The translations under genes were made by a program, and so were the position numbers. DNA of 64,000 nucleotides, from positions 135,191 to 199,190 of the forward strand of contig NZ_RDBL01000006.1 of the NCBI RefSeq assembly GCF_008042035.1, written 5' to 3'. The notes under the pieces are model-generated. The model was not told the origin of the DNA. It saw only the letters and a program-made list of their open reading frames with translations, and searched no databases. The stretch is from Streptomyces sp. col6 (GTDB lineage: Bacteria > Actinomycetota > Actinomycetes > Streptomycetales > Streptomycetaceae). Below, one piece after another: positions 51,980-60,518 of the stretch; positions within the stretch are counted from its first letter, which is position 1, and the number at the start of each line of letters is the position of its first letter.

Positions 51980-52186
51980 ATGATGCGCAAGATCAAGAAC
52001 TGGATGCTGTCCATGGCCCACCTCGCCCGGTCGGGGGCGGACCGCGGGATGACGACATCGGAGTACGCGGTGGGCACGATCGCGGCATGCGCCTTCGCCG
52101 CGGTGCTCTACAAGGTGGTGACCAGCGCGGCGGTCATGTCCCAGCTGCAGTCGCTGCTGAAGGGTGCGCTCGATGCGAAGTTCTGA
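51980..52186 (+). CDS. Flp-type pilin-like protein (DUF4244)
   Basis: 68-residue DUF4244 protein. The leader (residues 1-23) ends in Gly23 followed by MTTSEYAVG: Glu at +5 and Tyr at +6 after the Gly, the Flp prepilin cleavage signature, then a hydrophobic helix TIAACAFAAVLYKVV. It is therefore the likely major subunit or a pilin-like secreted element of this cluster. No prepilin peptidase gene is in the window. Starts at ATG 51980 (or the next ATG). Confidence 0.88.
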   Translation: MMRKIKNWMLSMAHLARSGADRGMTTSEYAVGTIAACAFAAVLYKVVTSAAVMSQLQSLLKGALDAKF

Positions 52187-52655
52187 GGGCGGTGCGAAAG
52201 GGGCCGTACGCCCGCTTGGGCTAGGTAGGTGCGAGGGCCCGGCCGAGGACTTCGGGCGCCGGGGCGACAGAGGCGCGGTGACAGCGGAGGCCGCCATGGT
52301 GATCCCGGTGCTGGCGGTCTTCGCCCTGGCGTTGCTCTGGGCGCTGATGGCCGCCTCGGCCCAGATCCGTTGCGTGGACGCGGCCCGCGCCGGCGCCCGT
52401 GCGGCAGCCCGTTCGGAACCGGCCCCGCAGGTGCGGGAGGCCGCTCTCTCGGCGGCGCCCGACGGTGCCTCGGTCGCGGTGGAGCGCGCCGGAGCCCTGT
52501 GGCGGGTGAGGGTGACCGCCCCGACCCCCGGCCCCGCACGCCTCGCTGTGACGCTGCGGGCGGACGCAGCGGCGGCGGCGGAGGACGAGCCGGTTGCGGC
52601 CGGTCCGCCGGTGCTGGACACGCCGGGCGTTGCGGCGAAAGGGGGCGAACGGTGA
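52173..52655 (+). CDS. TadE-like pseudopilin
   Basis: 160 residues. The TadE signature DRGAVTAEAAMVIPVLAVFALALLWALMA (Glu five residues after the processing-type position) lies near residue 35, followed by QIRCVDAARAGARAAAR and a soluble exterior. The ATG at 52173 follows AAGGG; the GTG at 52164 is an alternative. It overlaps the pilin gene end and is coupled to the next gene. Confidence 0.88.
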   Translation: MRSSEGGAKGAVRPLGLGRCEGPAEDFGRRGDRGAVTAEAAMVIPVLAVFALALLWALMAASAQIRCVDAARAGARAAARSEPAPQVREAALSAAPDGASVAVERAGALWRVRVTAPTPGPARLAVTLRADAAAAAEDEPVAAGPPVLDTPGVAAKGGER

Positions 52656-53173
52656 GGGGGCGCGGTCGGCGGGGCGGCACTCCTGACCGGCGACCGGGTC
52701 GGCCACCGGGTCGGTATCGGGCACACGCCGGGGATCAGGGGCTCGCGACGGTATGGGCGGCGGTGACAGCGGCGACTCTTTGCACGGTGTTCGCGGTGGT
52801 CCTGGCACTCGGTCAGGTGGTGGCCGCCCGGCACCGTGCCGGGGGTGCGGCCGACCTGGCTGCGCTGGCCGCGGCGGACCGGGCCTTGAAGGGCGCGGCC
52901 TCGGCCTGCGAGTCGGCCGAGCGGGTGGCGGGCGCGCAGGGGGCGGAAGTGGTGCGGTGCGCGGTCCTGGGGGAGATCGCCGATGTGACGGCCAGGGTGC
53001 GGTTCGGTCCGTACACGCCGGAGGTCAGGTCGCGGGCCGGTCCTGCGGCGGACGCCCCTCCGCCCCGGACGGGCCGGGAGAGCGGGGCTCGCGCGGGCCC
53101 TCGGCCCCGATCGAGCCCTCCGCCTCGCCCGGCTCCCCCGCCCCATCCGGAGCGCACCGGAGGAGCTCCGTGA
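52652..53173 (+). CDS. TadG-like (Rv3654c-type) exported protein
   Basis: 173 residues. A basic N-terminus is followed by DQGLATVWAAVTAATLCTVFAVVLALGQVVAARHRAGGAADLAALAAADRAL, the helix of the helicase/secretion-neighbourhood TadE-like family. Two Cys (SACESAE, VRCAVLG) could form a disulfide. The last 50 residues are Pro/Arg/Gly-rich and encoded opposite the end of the helicase gene (149-bp overlap), so they may be a recent extension. In M. tuberculosis the homologous small proteins are encoded in the same order. Confidence 0.85.
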   Translation: MRGRGRRGGTPDRRPGRPPGRYRAHAGDQGLATVWAAVTAATLCTVFAVVLALGQVVAARHRAGGAADLAALAAADRALKGAASACESAERVAGAQGAEVVRCAVLGEIADVTARVRFGPYTPEVRSRAGPAADAPPPRTGRESGARAGPRPRSSPPPRPAPPPHPERTGGAP

Positions 53174-55592
53174 GGAGGCGGACGGCGCCCCGTTTGTGCA
53201 AGGGGTCGTTGCCGTTGCCGCATTTGGGGGACTGGATGCAGGACGGGCAACCCGCATCGCACTCGCAGGACGCGATGGCCAGGCGCGTGGCCGCCAGCCA
53301 CTCGCGGGCGGTGTGGAAGGCGCGCTCGGCGAATCCGGCGCCGCCCGGGTGGCCGTCGTACACGAAGACGGTCGGCAGCAGGGTGTCGGGATGCAGCGGG
53401 ACGGACACTCCGCCGATGTCCCAGCGGTCGCAGGTGGCGAAGAGGGGCAGCATCCCGATCGACGCGTGCTCGGCGGCGTGGAGCGCGCCGCCGAGGATCT
53501 CCGGGTTGATCCGGGCCGCGTCGAGCTGGTCCTCGGTCACCGTCCACCACACGGCACGGGTGCGCAGGGTGCGGGGCGGCAGGTCCAGCTTGCTCTCGCC
53601 GAGCACCTCACCGGTGATCAGCTTGCGGCGGAGGAAGGAGACCACCTGGTTCGTGACCTCGACGGACCCGTAGCACAGGCGCCCGTCCCCCCAGGGGATC
53701 TCGGTGTCGGTCTCCAGGACGGCGATGGCCGTGGTGTCCCGGGCGGTGGTCGAGTAGGGCGGTTCGGCCTCCTCGACCAGGGCCACGGAGTCCTCCAGGT
53801 CCAGCTTCCGGACCAGGTAGGAGCGGCCCTGGTGGAGGTGGACGGCGCCCTCGTGCACGGAGCTGTGGGCGGCGGACTCGTCCACGGTGCCCAGCAGCCT
53901 CCCGGTGCCCTCCTCGACGATCTGGACGGGCCGGCCGCCTTCGCCCCGGATGTCGGTGAGGTCGGCGGCCCGCTCACGTCGGGTCCAGTGCCAGCCCGAC
54001 GGCCGTTTGCGGAGCAGCCTGGCGGTCTCCAGCTGGGGGAGCAGCCCGGCGGTTGCGAGGCCGAAGAGCTGGAGGTCGGCTTCGGTGAGCGGCAGCTCCG
54101 CGGCCGCGGCGCAGAGATGGGGGGCGAGGACGTACGGGTTGTCCGGGTCCAGGACCGTCGACTCCACGGGCTGCTGGAACAGGGCCTCGGGGTGGTGGAC
54201 CAGGAAGGTGTCCAGCGGATCGTCGCGGGCCACCAGGATGGCGAGGGCGCCCTGCCCCTCACGCCCGGCCCGGCCCGCCTGCTGCCACAGGGAGGCCCTG
54301 GTGCCCGGGTACCCGGATATGACGACGGCGTCCAGGCCGGACACGTCGATGCCGAGTTCGAGGGCGGTGGTGGCGGCGAGGCCGAGCAGCCGGCCGGAGT
54401 GCAGGGCGCTCTCCAGAGCGCGGCGTTCCTCGGGGAGGTACCCCCCGCGGTAGGCGGCGACCCGGGAGGGCAGGGTGCGGTCGACCTCGGCCAGCCGCTC
54501 CTTGGCGATGACGGAGATCAGCTCGGCGCCGCGCCGGGAGCGTACGAAGGCGACCGAGCGGACGCCCTGGACGGTGAGGTCGGTGAGCAGGTCGGCGGTC
54601 TCGGCCGTGGCGGTACGGCGGACCGGGGCACCCTTCTCGCCGTGCAGGTCGGTGAGCGGGGGTTCCCACAGGGCGAAGACCAGTTCACCGCGCGGGGAGG
54701 CGTCGTCGGCTACCTCCGTGACGGGGAGGCCGGTGAGGCGGCCCGCGGCGACGGCGGGCTCGGCGGAGGTGGCCGACGCGAGGAGGAAGACGGGGTCGGA
54801 GCCGTAGCGGGCGCACAGACGGCGGAGCCGGCGGATCACCTGGGCGACGTGGGACCCGAAGACGCCCCGGTAGGTGTGGCACTCGTCGATGACGACGTAG
54901 CGCAGGGAGCGCAGGAAGGAGGACCAGCGGGGGTGTGACGGGAGGATCCCGCGGTGCAGCATGTCGGGATTGGTGAGGACGTAGTTCGCGTACTGGCGCA
55001 CCCACTCGCGCTCCTCGACGGGAGTGTCACCGTCGAAGACGGCGGGTCGGATGCCGTTGCACAGCGGAGCCGCGAGAGCCTTGACCGAACGGCGCTGGTC
55101 GGCTGCCAGGGCCTTGGTGGGCGAGAGGTAGAGAGCGGTGGCGCCACGCCCGTTGGGGGCCTCGGAGCCGTCCAGGAGGGCGCTGAGCACCGGGGCGAGG
55201 TAGGCCAGCGACTTGCCCGACGCCGTTCCGGTCGCGATCACGACGGATGTGCCGTCCAGGGCGTGCTCCGCGGCGGCCGCCTGATGGGCCCAGGGATGGT
55301 CGATGCCGGCCTTCTGGATCGCGGCGATCACTTCCGGACGGATGCGATCGGGCCAGACGGCATGGGTTCCCGCGCGCGGGGGCAGGTGCTCCGTATGAGT
55401 GATGCGCGCGGACCGGCCCGCCCCTGCGGCGAGCCGGTCGAGGACCGTGTCCGGAGAGGGGCGGGAACCCCCACTCTCCGGGGGTCGACTGGGGCATTGA
55501 TTCTTGGCCATCGGCATCGAGTGTGTCACTGGCAAGACGGACAATGGTCCCAAGGCGTCGTGCATGGCTGCCGGTAAGTGATTGAATGCCAT
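53025..55592 (-). CDS. DEAD/DEAH-box helicase with MrfA-type zinc C-terminus
   Basis: 855 residues. Superfamily-2 helicase: motif I VIATGTASGKSLAYLAP, Ia LYLSPTKALAADQ, motif II VVIDECHTYRG (DECH), motif III LLASATSAEP, motif VI QQAGRAGREGQ. A C-terminal DUF1998 domain ends with four cysteines in the order C-x-C-x3-C-x2-C (SCECDAGCPSC). This combination is that of MrfA/YprA helicases, which take part in repair of mitomycin-type DNA damage. The ATG at 55592 (MAFNHLPAAMHD) is selected; further upstream the frame overlaps bldG. The final 45 residues are Pro/Glu-rich. Confidence 0.94.
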   Translation of the reverse strand: MAFNHLPAAMHDALGPLSVLPVTHSMPMAKNQCPSRPPESGGSRPSPDTVLDRLAAGAGRSARITHTEHLPPRAGTHAVWPDRIRPEVIAAIQKAGIDHPWAHQAAAAEHALDGTSVVIATGTASGKSLAYLAPVLSALLDGSEAPNGRGATALYLSPTKALAADQRRSVKALAAPLCNGIRPAVFDGDTPVEEREWVRQYANYVLTNPDMLHRGILPSHPRWSSFLRSLRYVVIDECHTYRGVFGSHVAQVIRRLRRLCARYGSDPVFLLASATSAEPAVAAGRLTGLPVTEVADDASPRGELVFALWEPPLTDLHGEKGAPVRRTATAETADLLTDLTVQGVRSVAFVRSRRGAELISVIAKERLAEVDRTLPSRVAAYRGGYLPEERRALESALHSGRLLGLAATTALELGIDVSGLDAVVISGYPGTRASLWQQAGRAGREGQGALAILVARDDPLDTFLVHHPEALFQQPVESTVLDPDNPYVLAPHLCAAAAELPLTEADLQLFGLATAGLLPQLETARLLRKRPSGWHWTRRERAADLTDIRGEGGRPVQIVEEGTGRLLGTVDESAAHSSVHEGAVHLHQGRSYLVRKLDLEDSVALVEEAEPPYSTTARDTTAIAVLETDTEIPWGDGRLCYGSVEVTNQVVSFLRRKLITGEVLGESKLDLPPRTLRTRAVWWTVTEDQLDAARINPEILGGALHAAEHASIGMLPLFATCDRWDIGGVSVPLHPDTLLPTVFVYDGHPGGAGFAERAFHTAREWLAATRLAIASCECDAGCPSCIQSPKCGNGNDPLHKRGAVRLLTELLRCAPDGAGEPGEAEGSIGAEGPREPRSPGPSGAEGRPPQDRPAT

Positions 55593-55670
55593 CGCGGCTG
55601 GCGATCCGTCCCCCGGCTCCGTCGGGGAGACCGAGGGGCGACCGCTCGATAGCAAGGTGCTGGAGGATCC

Positions 55671-56024
55671 GTGGACCTGTCCTTGTCGACTCGCAATGTG
55701 TCCGGCCCTGGTGGCGACCGTACGGTCGTCGAGGTCGGTGGCGAGATTGATGTGTATACCGCGCCCAAGCTGCGCGAGCAGTTGGTCGAGTTGGTGAATG
55801 ACGGCAGCTACCACCTGGTTGTCGACATGGAAGGCGTCGACTTCCTCGACTCCACCGGCCTCGGCGTGCTCGTGGGCGGCCTGAAGCGAGTGCGGGCCCA
55901 TGAGGGCTCGCTGCGCCTGGTGTGCAACCAGGAGCGCATTCTCAAGATTTTCCGGATCACCGGTCTGACCAAGGTGTTCCCGATCCACACCACGGTCGAC
56001 GAGGCCGTCGCGGCCACCGACTGA
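55671..56024 (+). CDS. bldG: Anti-sigma factor antagonist BldG
   Basis: 117-residue STAS protein. It is near-identical, as I recall the sequence, to S. coelicolor BldG (113 residues), required for aerial mycelium formation and antibiotic production. The regulatory Ser in [14 protein letters not shown] is Ser61 here, matching Ser57 of the S. coelicolor protein; the difference is a four-residue insertion near residue 11 (SGPG). Unphosphorylated BldG sequesters anti-sigma factors. The start is GTG at 55671 behind GGAGGATCC. The anti-sigma gene follows 305 bp downstream with a hairpin between. Confidence 0.97.
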   Translation: MDLSLSTRNVSGPGGDRTVVEVGGEIDVYTAPKLREQLVELVNDGSYHLVVDMEGVDFLDSTGLGVLVGGLKRVRAHEGSLRLVCNQERILKIFRITGLTKVFPIHTTVDEAVAATD

Positions 56025-56329
56025 CATCGGTTCGGCGCCGGACCGGTTCTGCCGGTCCGGCGGTGGTCTCGGCCGCGATGGTTCCGGAGGGAGACCGCCG
56101 GGGGCGACGGCCTCTGCTCCGCCATGCGCGGTTGGGCAGTCCGGCCGGCGTTCGGCGGCTGCCGGGTCACCCGCTCGGCGGTGCCCGGCCGATTTATTTG
56201 TCGGCCGCCGCCCTGCCAGGGCCGGGCCGCGCTGTCGGCACGGAGCCGAGGGCGCGCAGACAGCGTCAGGGGCCCCGGGCCATGGGGCCCGTCCCTGGCA
56301 TGCACACACGTACGTTCGAGGGGGATCGC
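56025..56329. promoter_or_regulatory. bldG to anti-sigma intergenic region with an attenuating hairpin
   Basis: 305 bp without a gene. It includes a 10-bp perfect stem (56037-56046 with 56052-56061) 13 bp after the bldG stop. In S. coelicolor bldG is made on both mono- and bicistronic mRNAs, which a leaky terminator here would explain. The remainder may hold a second promoter for the anti-sigma gene. Confidence 0.5.
56037..56061 (+). terminator. Hairpin after bldG (possible leaky terminator)
   Basis: Stem gccggaccgg with its complement and five-base loop ttctg, directly after bldG. Confidence 0.6.
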
Positions 56330-56800
56330 ATGGCCACCGTTGAACTCCGCTTCAGCGCCCAGCCCGAACACGTCAGGACCGCCCGTCTTGTGGCGGCGGC
56401 CGTGGCGCGCAGGGCCGGGGTGGACGAGGCCGTGCTCGACGAGGTCCGGCTCGCCGTGGGCGAGGCGTGCAGCCGGGCCGTCGGTCTGCACCGCAGCCAC
56501 CACATCACCGCTCCTGTCACGGTCGTCCTGATCGAGGAGGAGAAGACGTTCGCCATCGAGGTCGGCGACGAGGTTCCGGGCCCTGGTGCGGACGGCTCGG
56601 TTCCGGGCGGCGTATCGGGCCAACGCGCTGCCGCGTCCGGCGGAGGGCTCGACGAGCCCGAGCCGGAGGCGGACGACGAGGACGAGATGGGCCTCGCGGT
56701 CATCAGCGGCCTGGTCGACGACGTGGAGGTCAGGTCGGGTGCGGACGGCGGAGTGATCCGGATGAGCTGGCCCAAGACGCCGGTCGCCGTACTTCCCTGA
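56330..56800 (+). CDS. Anti-sigma factor of the BldG system (HATPase)
   Basis: 156 residues. GHKL ATPase domain of the RsbW/SpoIIAB type: VLDEVRLAVGEACSRAV (N box with Glu; Cys in place of Asn at the usual position), FAIEVGDEVPG (G1-type), and EMGLAVISGLVDDVEVR (G2). An acidic Pro/Gly-rich insert (about 85-120) is specific. It is the homologue of the gene directly downstream of bldG in S. coelicolor (SCO3548/ApgA, from memory), a cognate partner that BldG binds. Starts at ATG 56330. Confidence 0.93.
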   Translation: MATVELRFSAQPEHVRTARLVAAAVARRAGVDEAVLDEVRLAVGEACSRAVGLHRSHHITAPVTVVLIEEEKTFAIEVGDEVPGPGADGSVPGGVSGQRAAASGGGLDEPEPEADDEDEMGLAVISGLVDDVEVRSGADGGVIRMSWPKTPVAVLP

Positions 56801-57072
56801 GCGGCGTGTGCGGCGTACCTGTTGCATGACGGCAGCTCAGTTCGCCTCTGAGCGCGGTTGCCTGACGGCTCATGGCTGTCAGGGGCCTTCGTTCGGGTGA
56901 GGAATCGTTCACGCGTTCCCCTTGGTGGGGGCTGTCCGGGTGAGTTGTATATCCCTCATTTCCCTTGGTGCAAATGGCTGCAAAAGCCTGCCTATCGGAC
57001 GCCTGGCACCCGGATGGAGGGCGTTCGGCGTGTAAGTTCCGGGGCCGAGAGCCTTGGAAGGGGACCAAACCG

Positions 57073-57729
57073 GTGAACAAGAAGTTTGCAGCCGCGCTGT
57101 CCGGCGGTGCGGTACTCGTACTGGCACTGTCGGGCTGCAGCGACGACAGCGACGACAAGGTCAACGACTGGGCCAAGAAGGTCTGCGACCAGGTCCAGCC
57201 CCAGCTGCAGAAGATCGCGAACGCCAACGCGTCCATCCAGCAGCAGACCGCCGACAACAGCAAGCCCGCCGACGTCCAGGAGACCGACTCGGCTGCCTTC
57301 CAGCAGATCTCGCAGGCGTACAAGGCGCTGGGCTCGGCCGTCGAGTCGGCGGGTCCGCCGCCGGTCGACGACGGTGAGACCACGCAGAAGGAGGCCGTGA
57401 AGGAGCTCAACGCCTCCTCCGCGGCCTACGCGAAGCTGCAGGAGAAGGTCGACGCCCTGGAGACCAAGGATCAGGGGAAGTTCGCCGACGGCCTCAAAGG
57501 CATCGCGGACGAGCTGAACAAGATCAGTACCAGTGGCGACCAGGCGCTGAAGAAGCTCCAGTCCGGCGAGGTCGGCACCGCGATGGCCAAGCAGGAGGGC
57601 TGCCAGAAGCCGACCGCATCGGCGTCCCCCTCGGGCGGCTCGCAGGATGACTCCGAGCCGTCGGCCAAGCCCTCGACCGAGCCGTCGAAGGAAGCGTCCC
57701 CGTCCCCGTCCGCCAGTAAGAAGGCGTAA
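57073..57729 (+). CDS. Small secreted lipoprotein
   Basis: 218 residues. Lipoprotein signal peptide MNKKFAAALSGGAVLVLALSGC with lipobox LSGC (Cys22). The mature part is helical and Gln/Ala/Lys-rich (KVCDQVQPQLQKIANANASI; AVKELNASSAAYAKLQEKVD) with two Cys, and a Ser/Pro-rich tail. Alternating hydrophobic positions suggest a coiled-coil or helical bundle. Function unknown; common at this place between the bldG pair and the methyltransferase. GTG at 57073 preceded by GGAAGGGGACC. Confidence 0.88.
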   Translation: MNKKFAAALSGGAVLVLALSGCSDDSDDKVNDWAKKVCDQVQPQLQKIANANASIQQQTADNSKPADVQETDSAAFQQISQAYKALGSAVESAGPPPVDDGETTQKEAVKELNASSAAYAKLQEKVDALETKDQGKFADGLKGIADELNKISTSGDQALKKLQSGEVGTAMAKQEGCQKPTASASPSGGSQDDSEPSAKPSTEPSKEASPSPSASKKA

Positions 57730-57882
57730 ACGGGCGGCCGGCGTCGCGGTCCGCACAGTCGGCGGCGTGCGCTGCCGACGGTCGGCCTCATGACCTGAGG
57801 ACATCGGGTGAGCGGCCCGGCACACCCCGGAGATACCCGGGCGGTGGCCGGGCCGCTGCCGTTGTCAGTGGGAGCCGTCACA

Positions 57883-59433
57883 ATGGGGGACGTGAGTAAG
57901 ACCAGCCTTTTCGCAGCAGACCTTCCCCCGGCCGGCCATGCGCCCCAGCTCCGCGAGGCCCTGCTCGCGGCCGCGTTCACGGCCGACGGCCTCCTCGACC
58001 TGCTCGGCGCGTCCGCCTATGCCGCGCTGGCGCGCAGTGAGACCGTGCCGGCGCTGCGGGCCACGCGGGGCGAGGCACCGCTCGACACGCTGGTGCGTCT
58101 GTTCCTGCTTCAGCGGCCCGTGCCGGCCGAGCGGGCAGCGGCCGTGCTCCCGCTGGCGGAGTGCGTGGCCGACGGCTGGCTGACCGAGACGGCCGGCCAG
58201 GTGCGGGCGACCGTCGATGTGCGGCCGTACGGCGGCCCGGACGGCGAGGACTGGTTCATCGTCTCCGACCTGGGCTGCGCGGTGGGTGGTGCGGGCGGGA
58301 TCGGCTCGCACGAGAAGGGTGTCGTCCTCGGCATCGGCGGGGCGTCCACCACATTGGCGGGGATCACCGTCCGCGGGCCCGTCGGCTCCGCCCTCGACGT
58401 CGGTACGGGCTCCGGCATCCAGGCGCTGCACGCCGCGCAGCACGCCACCAGGGTCACGGCCACCGATCTCAATCCGCGTGCCCTCGCCTTCACCCGGCTC
58501 ACCCTCGCCCTGTCCGGCGCCGCCCCGGCCGACCTGCGTGAGGGCTCTCTGTACGAGCCGGTGGGCGCCGAGACCTTCGACCTGATCGTCTCCAATCCGC
58601 CGTTCGTCATCTCGCCCGGCGCCCGGCTCACCTACCGAGACGGCGGCATGGCCGGTGATGATCTCTGCCGGACGCTGGTGCAGCAGACGGGCGACCGGCT
58701 CAACGAGGGCGGCTTCGCGCACTTCCTGGCCAACTGGCAGCACACCGAGGGCGAGGAGTGGCAGGACCGGGTGCGTTCCTGGATCCCGGAGGGCTGCGAT
58801 GCCTGGATCGTGCAGCGCGAGGTGCAGGACGTCACGCAGTACGCGGAGTTGTGGCTGCGCGACAGCGGCGACCACCGCACGGACCCGGAGGAGTACGAGG
58901 CGCGGTACGACGCCTGGCTCGACGAGTTCGAGACACGCCGTACGAAGGGCGTCGGCTTCGGCTGGATCACGCTGCGGAAGTCCGCCGCGGCCGCCGCCGG
59001 GGATCCCTCGATCGTGATCGAGGAGTGGCCGCACGCGGTGGAGCAGCCGCTCGGCCCCGCCGTCCAGGCCCACTTCGCCCGCCAGGACTATCTGCGCCGG
59101 CAGGACGACGCGGCGCTTCTTGCCGCTCACTTCACCCTGGCCTCCGAGGTGGTGCAGGAGCAGGTCGGGCTTCCCGGAGCGGAGGACCCGGAGCATGTGG
59201 TGCTCCGTCAGAATCGTGGCATGCGCCGGGCCACGAAGGTCGACGCCGTCGGTGCCGGGTTCGCAGGGGTGTGCGACGGCTCGCTGCCCGCCGGGCGCAT
59301 CCTCGATGCCATCGCCCAGCTGATGAACGAGGACCCGGTGCTGCTGCGCGACCGCACCCCGCAGGCCATCCGGCTGCTGGTCGAGGAGGGCTTCCTGGAG
59401 CCGCTTCCGCCGGGCGGGCGGGCCGCTGGATGA
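57883..59433 (+). CDS. Class I methyltransferase with N- and C-terminal accessory domains
   Basis: 516 residues. A helical N-terminal domain (to about 140) precedes a methyltransferase core: motif I ALDVGTGSGIQALHAA, then VTATDLNPRALAFTRL, motif IV LIVSNPPFVISPG (NPPF, as in N5-glutamine or N6-adenine methyltransferases). A C-terminal domain follows with VVLRQNRGMRRATKVDAVGAGF. NPPF suggests a protein-Gln, tRNA or rRNA substrate, but which is unknown. The ATG at 57883 is chosen; the GTG at 57892 with GGGGGA upstream is equally plausible. Coupled by four-base overlap to the regulator gene downstream. Confidence 0.9.
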   Translation: MGDVSKTSLFAADLPPAGHAPQLREALLAAAFTADGLLDLLGASAYAALARSETVPALRATRGEAPLDTLVRLFLLQRPVPAERAAAVLPLAECVADGWLTETAGQVRATVDVRPYGGPDGEDWFIVSDLGCAVGGAGGIGSHEKGVVLGIGGASTTLAGITVRGPVGSALDVGTGSGIQALHAAQHATRVTATDLNPRALAFTRLTLALSGAAPADLREGSLYEPVGAETFDLIVSNPPFVISPGARLTYRDGGMAGDDLCRTLVQQTGDRLNEGGFAHFLANWQHTEGEEWQDRVRSWIPEGCDAWIVQREVQDVTQYAELWLRDSGDHRTDPEEYEARYDAWLDEFETRRTKGVGFGWITLRKSAAAAAGDPSIVIEEWPHAVEQPLGPAVQAHFARQDYLRRQDDAALLAAHFTLASEVVQEQVGLPGAEDPEHVVLRQNRGMRRATKVDAVGAGFAGVCDGSLPAGRILDAIAQLMNEDPVLLRDRTPQAIRLLVEEGFLEPLPPGGRAAG

Positions 59434-60437
59434 TCCGGATCGAGCTGGACGAGGCGTCGCTCGGTGCGACCCGCATCGCCATCAGCCCGCTGTGGGACGC
59501 CTTCTGCAGCCTCCATCTCACGATGCCTCACCGCCACCCCTCCCGCCCTTACGAGGAATGGGTGGTGCGGGCCCGCGAGGTGCTGCGCGAGGACGACCGG
59601 ACGCATGCGCTCCGGCTGCTGATCGACGGGCCCCACCAGTTCCCCGACTTCCTGCTGCCCCGGCCGGTCGGGGCCACATCCGTCGAGACGGAGCTGGACG
59701 CCATCCGGGCCACCCCGGCCGACGTCGTACGGGCCGGAGTCGCCGAGCACTACGCGGGGCTCGGCGACCACCCGTACATACGCCCGTACCTCGCCGATCC
59801 CGAGGCCGCGTGTGCGGCGCTCGCCGACGCGTACGCCGCGTACTGGGAAGGTGCGATGGCCGCCCACTGGCCGGTCATGCGCCGTCTCGTCGAGGACGAA
59901 GTCCTCATCCGGGCAAGGACCTTCGCCACCGAGGGGATAGACGCGCTCTTCACCGGTCTGGAGAGCCGGGCCAAGTGGGAGGCGCCCGTGCTGGAGCTGA
60001 CGAAGCACATCGACGCGGAGTACCACGCGGGTGAGCGGCGGCTGCTGCTGGTGCCCCTGGTCTTCGCCGAGGGCTGCCGGCTCTACTCCACCGACGACCC
60101 GGAGGTCCTGGCGGTGTCCTTCCAGGCGCGCGGTGCGGGCGCCCTGCGCGAGCGGCCGGCGGAGCGCGGCGACAGCGGCGACCGGCTCGGGCTGCTGCTG
60201 GGGCGGGGCCGGGCCTCGGTCCTGCGGCAGCTCGGCGGACCGCTCACCACGGCCGGGATAGCCGACCGGCTGGGGCTCGCCCCGAGCACGGTCTCGGAGC
60301 ACCTGTCGGTCCTCGCCGAGGCCGATGTGGTCACCCGGCACCGGATCGGACGCAGCGTCTACTACCAGCTCACCGATACCGGCCGCGCCCTTCTCGCGCT
60401 GCTCTCGGGGGAAGAGGTGCTGCGCGCGGTGTCGTGA
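59430..60437 (+). CDS. ArsR-type winged-helix regulator (DUF5937)
   Basis: 335 residues. The N-terminal two-thirds is a helical DUF5937-like region (SPLWDAFCSLHLTMPHRH onward). The C-terminal winged helix is LLLGRGRASVLRQLGG, then GIADRLGLAPSTVSEHLSVLAEADVV and RIGRSVYYQLTDTGRALL, the ArsR fold without metal-binding Cys pairs. It lies 81 bp upstream of the ABC transporter genes on the same strand and probably regulates them. Start ATG 59430, overlapping the methyltransferase stop. Confidence 0.88.
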   Translation: MIRIELDEASLGATRIAISPLWDAFCSLHLTMPHRHPSRPYEEWVVRAREVLREDDRTHALRLLIDGPHQFPDFLLPRPVGATSVETELDAIRATPADVVRAGVAEHYAGLGDHPYIRPYLADPEAACAALADAYAAYWEGAMAAHWPVMRRLVEDEVLIRARTFATEGIDALFTGLESRAKWEAPVLELTKHIDAEYHAGERRLLLVPLVFAEGCRLYSTDDPEVLAVSFQARGAGALRERPAERGDSGDRLGLLLGRGRASVLRQLGGPLTTAGIADRLGLAPSTVSEHLSVLAEADVVTRHRIGRSVYYQLTDTGRALLALLSGEEVLRAVS

Positions 60438-60518
60438 GAAGCCGGGGACGGGCGCGGACGATTCGGGGGGCTCCGAATCGATGGCAGGGGCGGCGGATGC
60501 GGGCCTAGCGTCCGGGCC

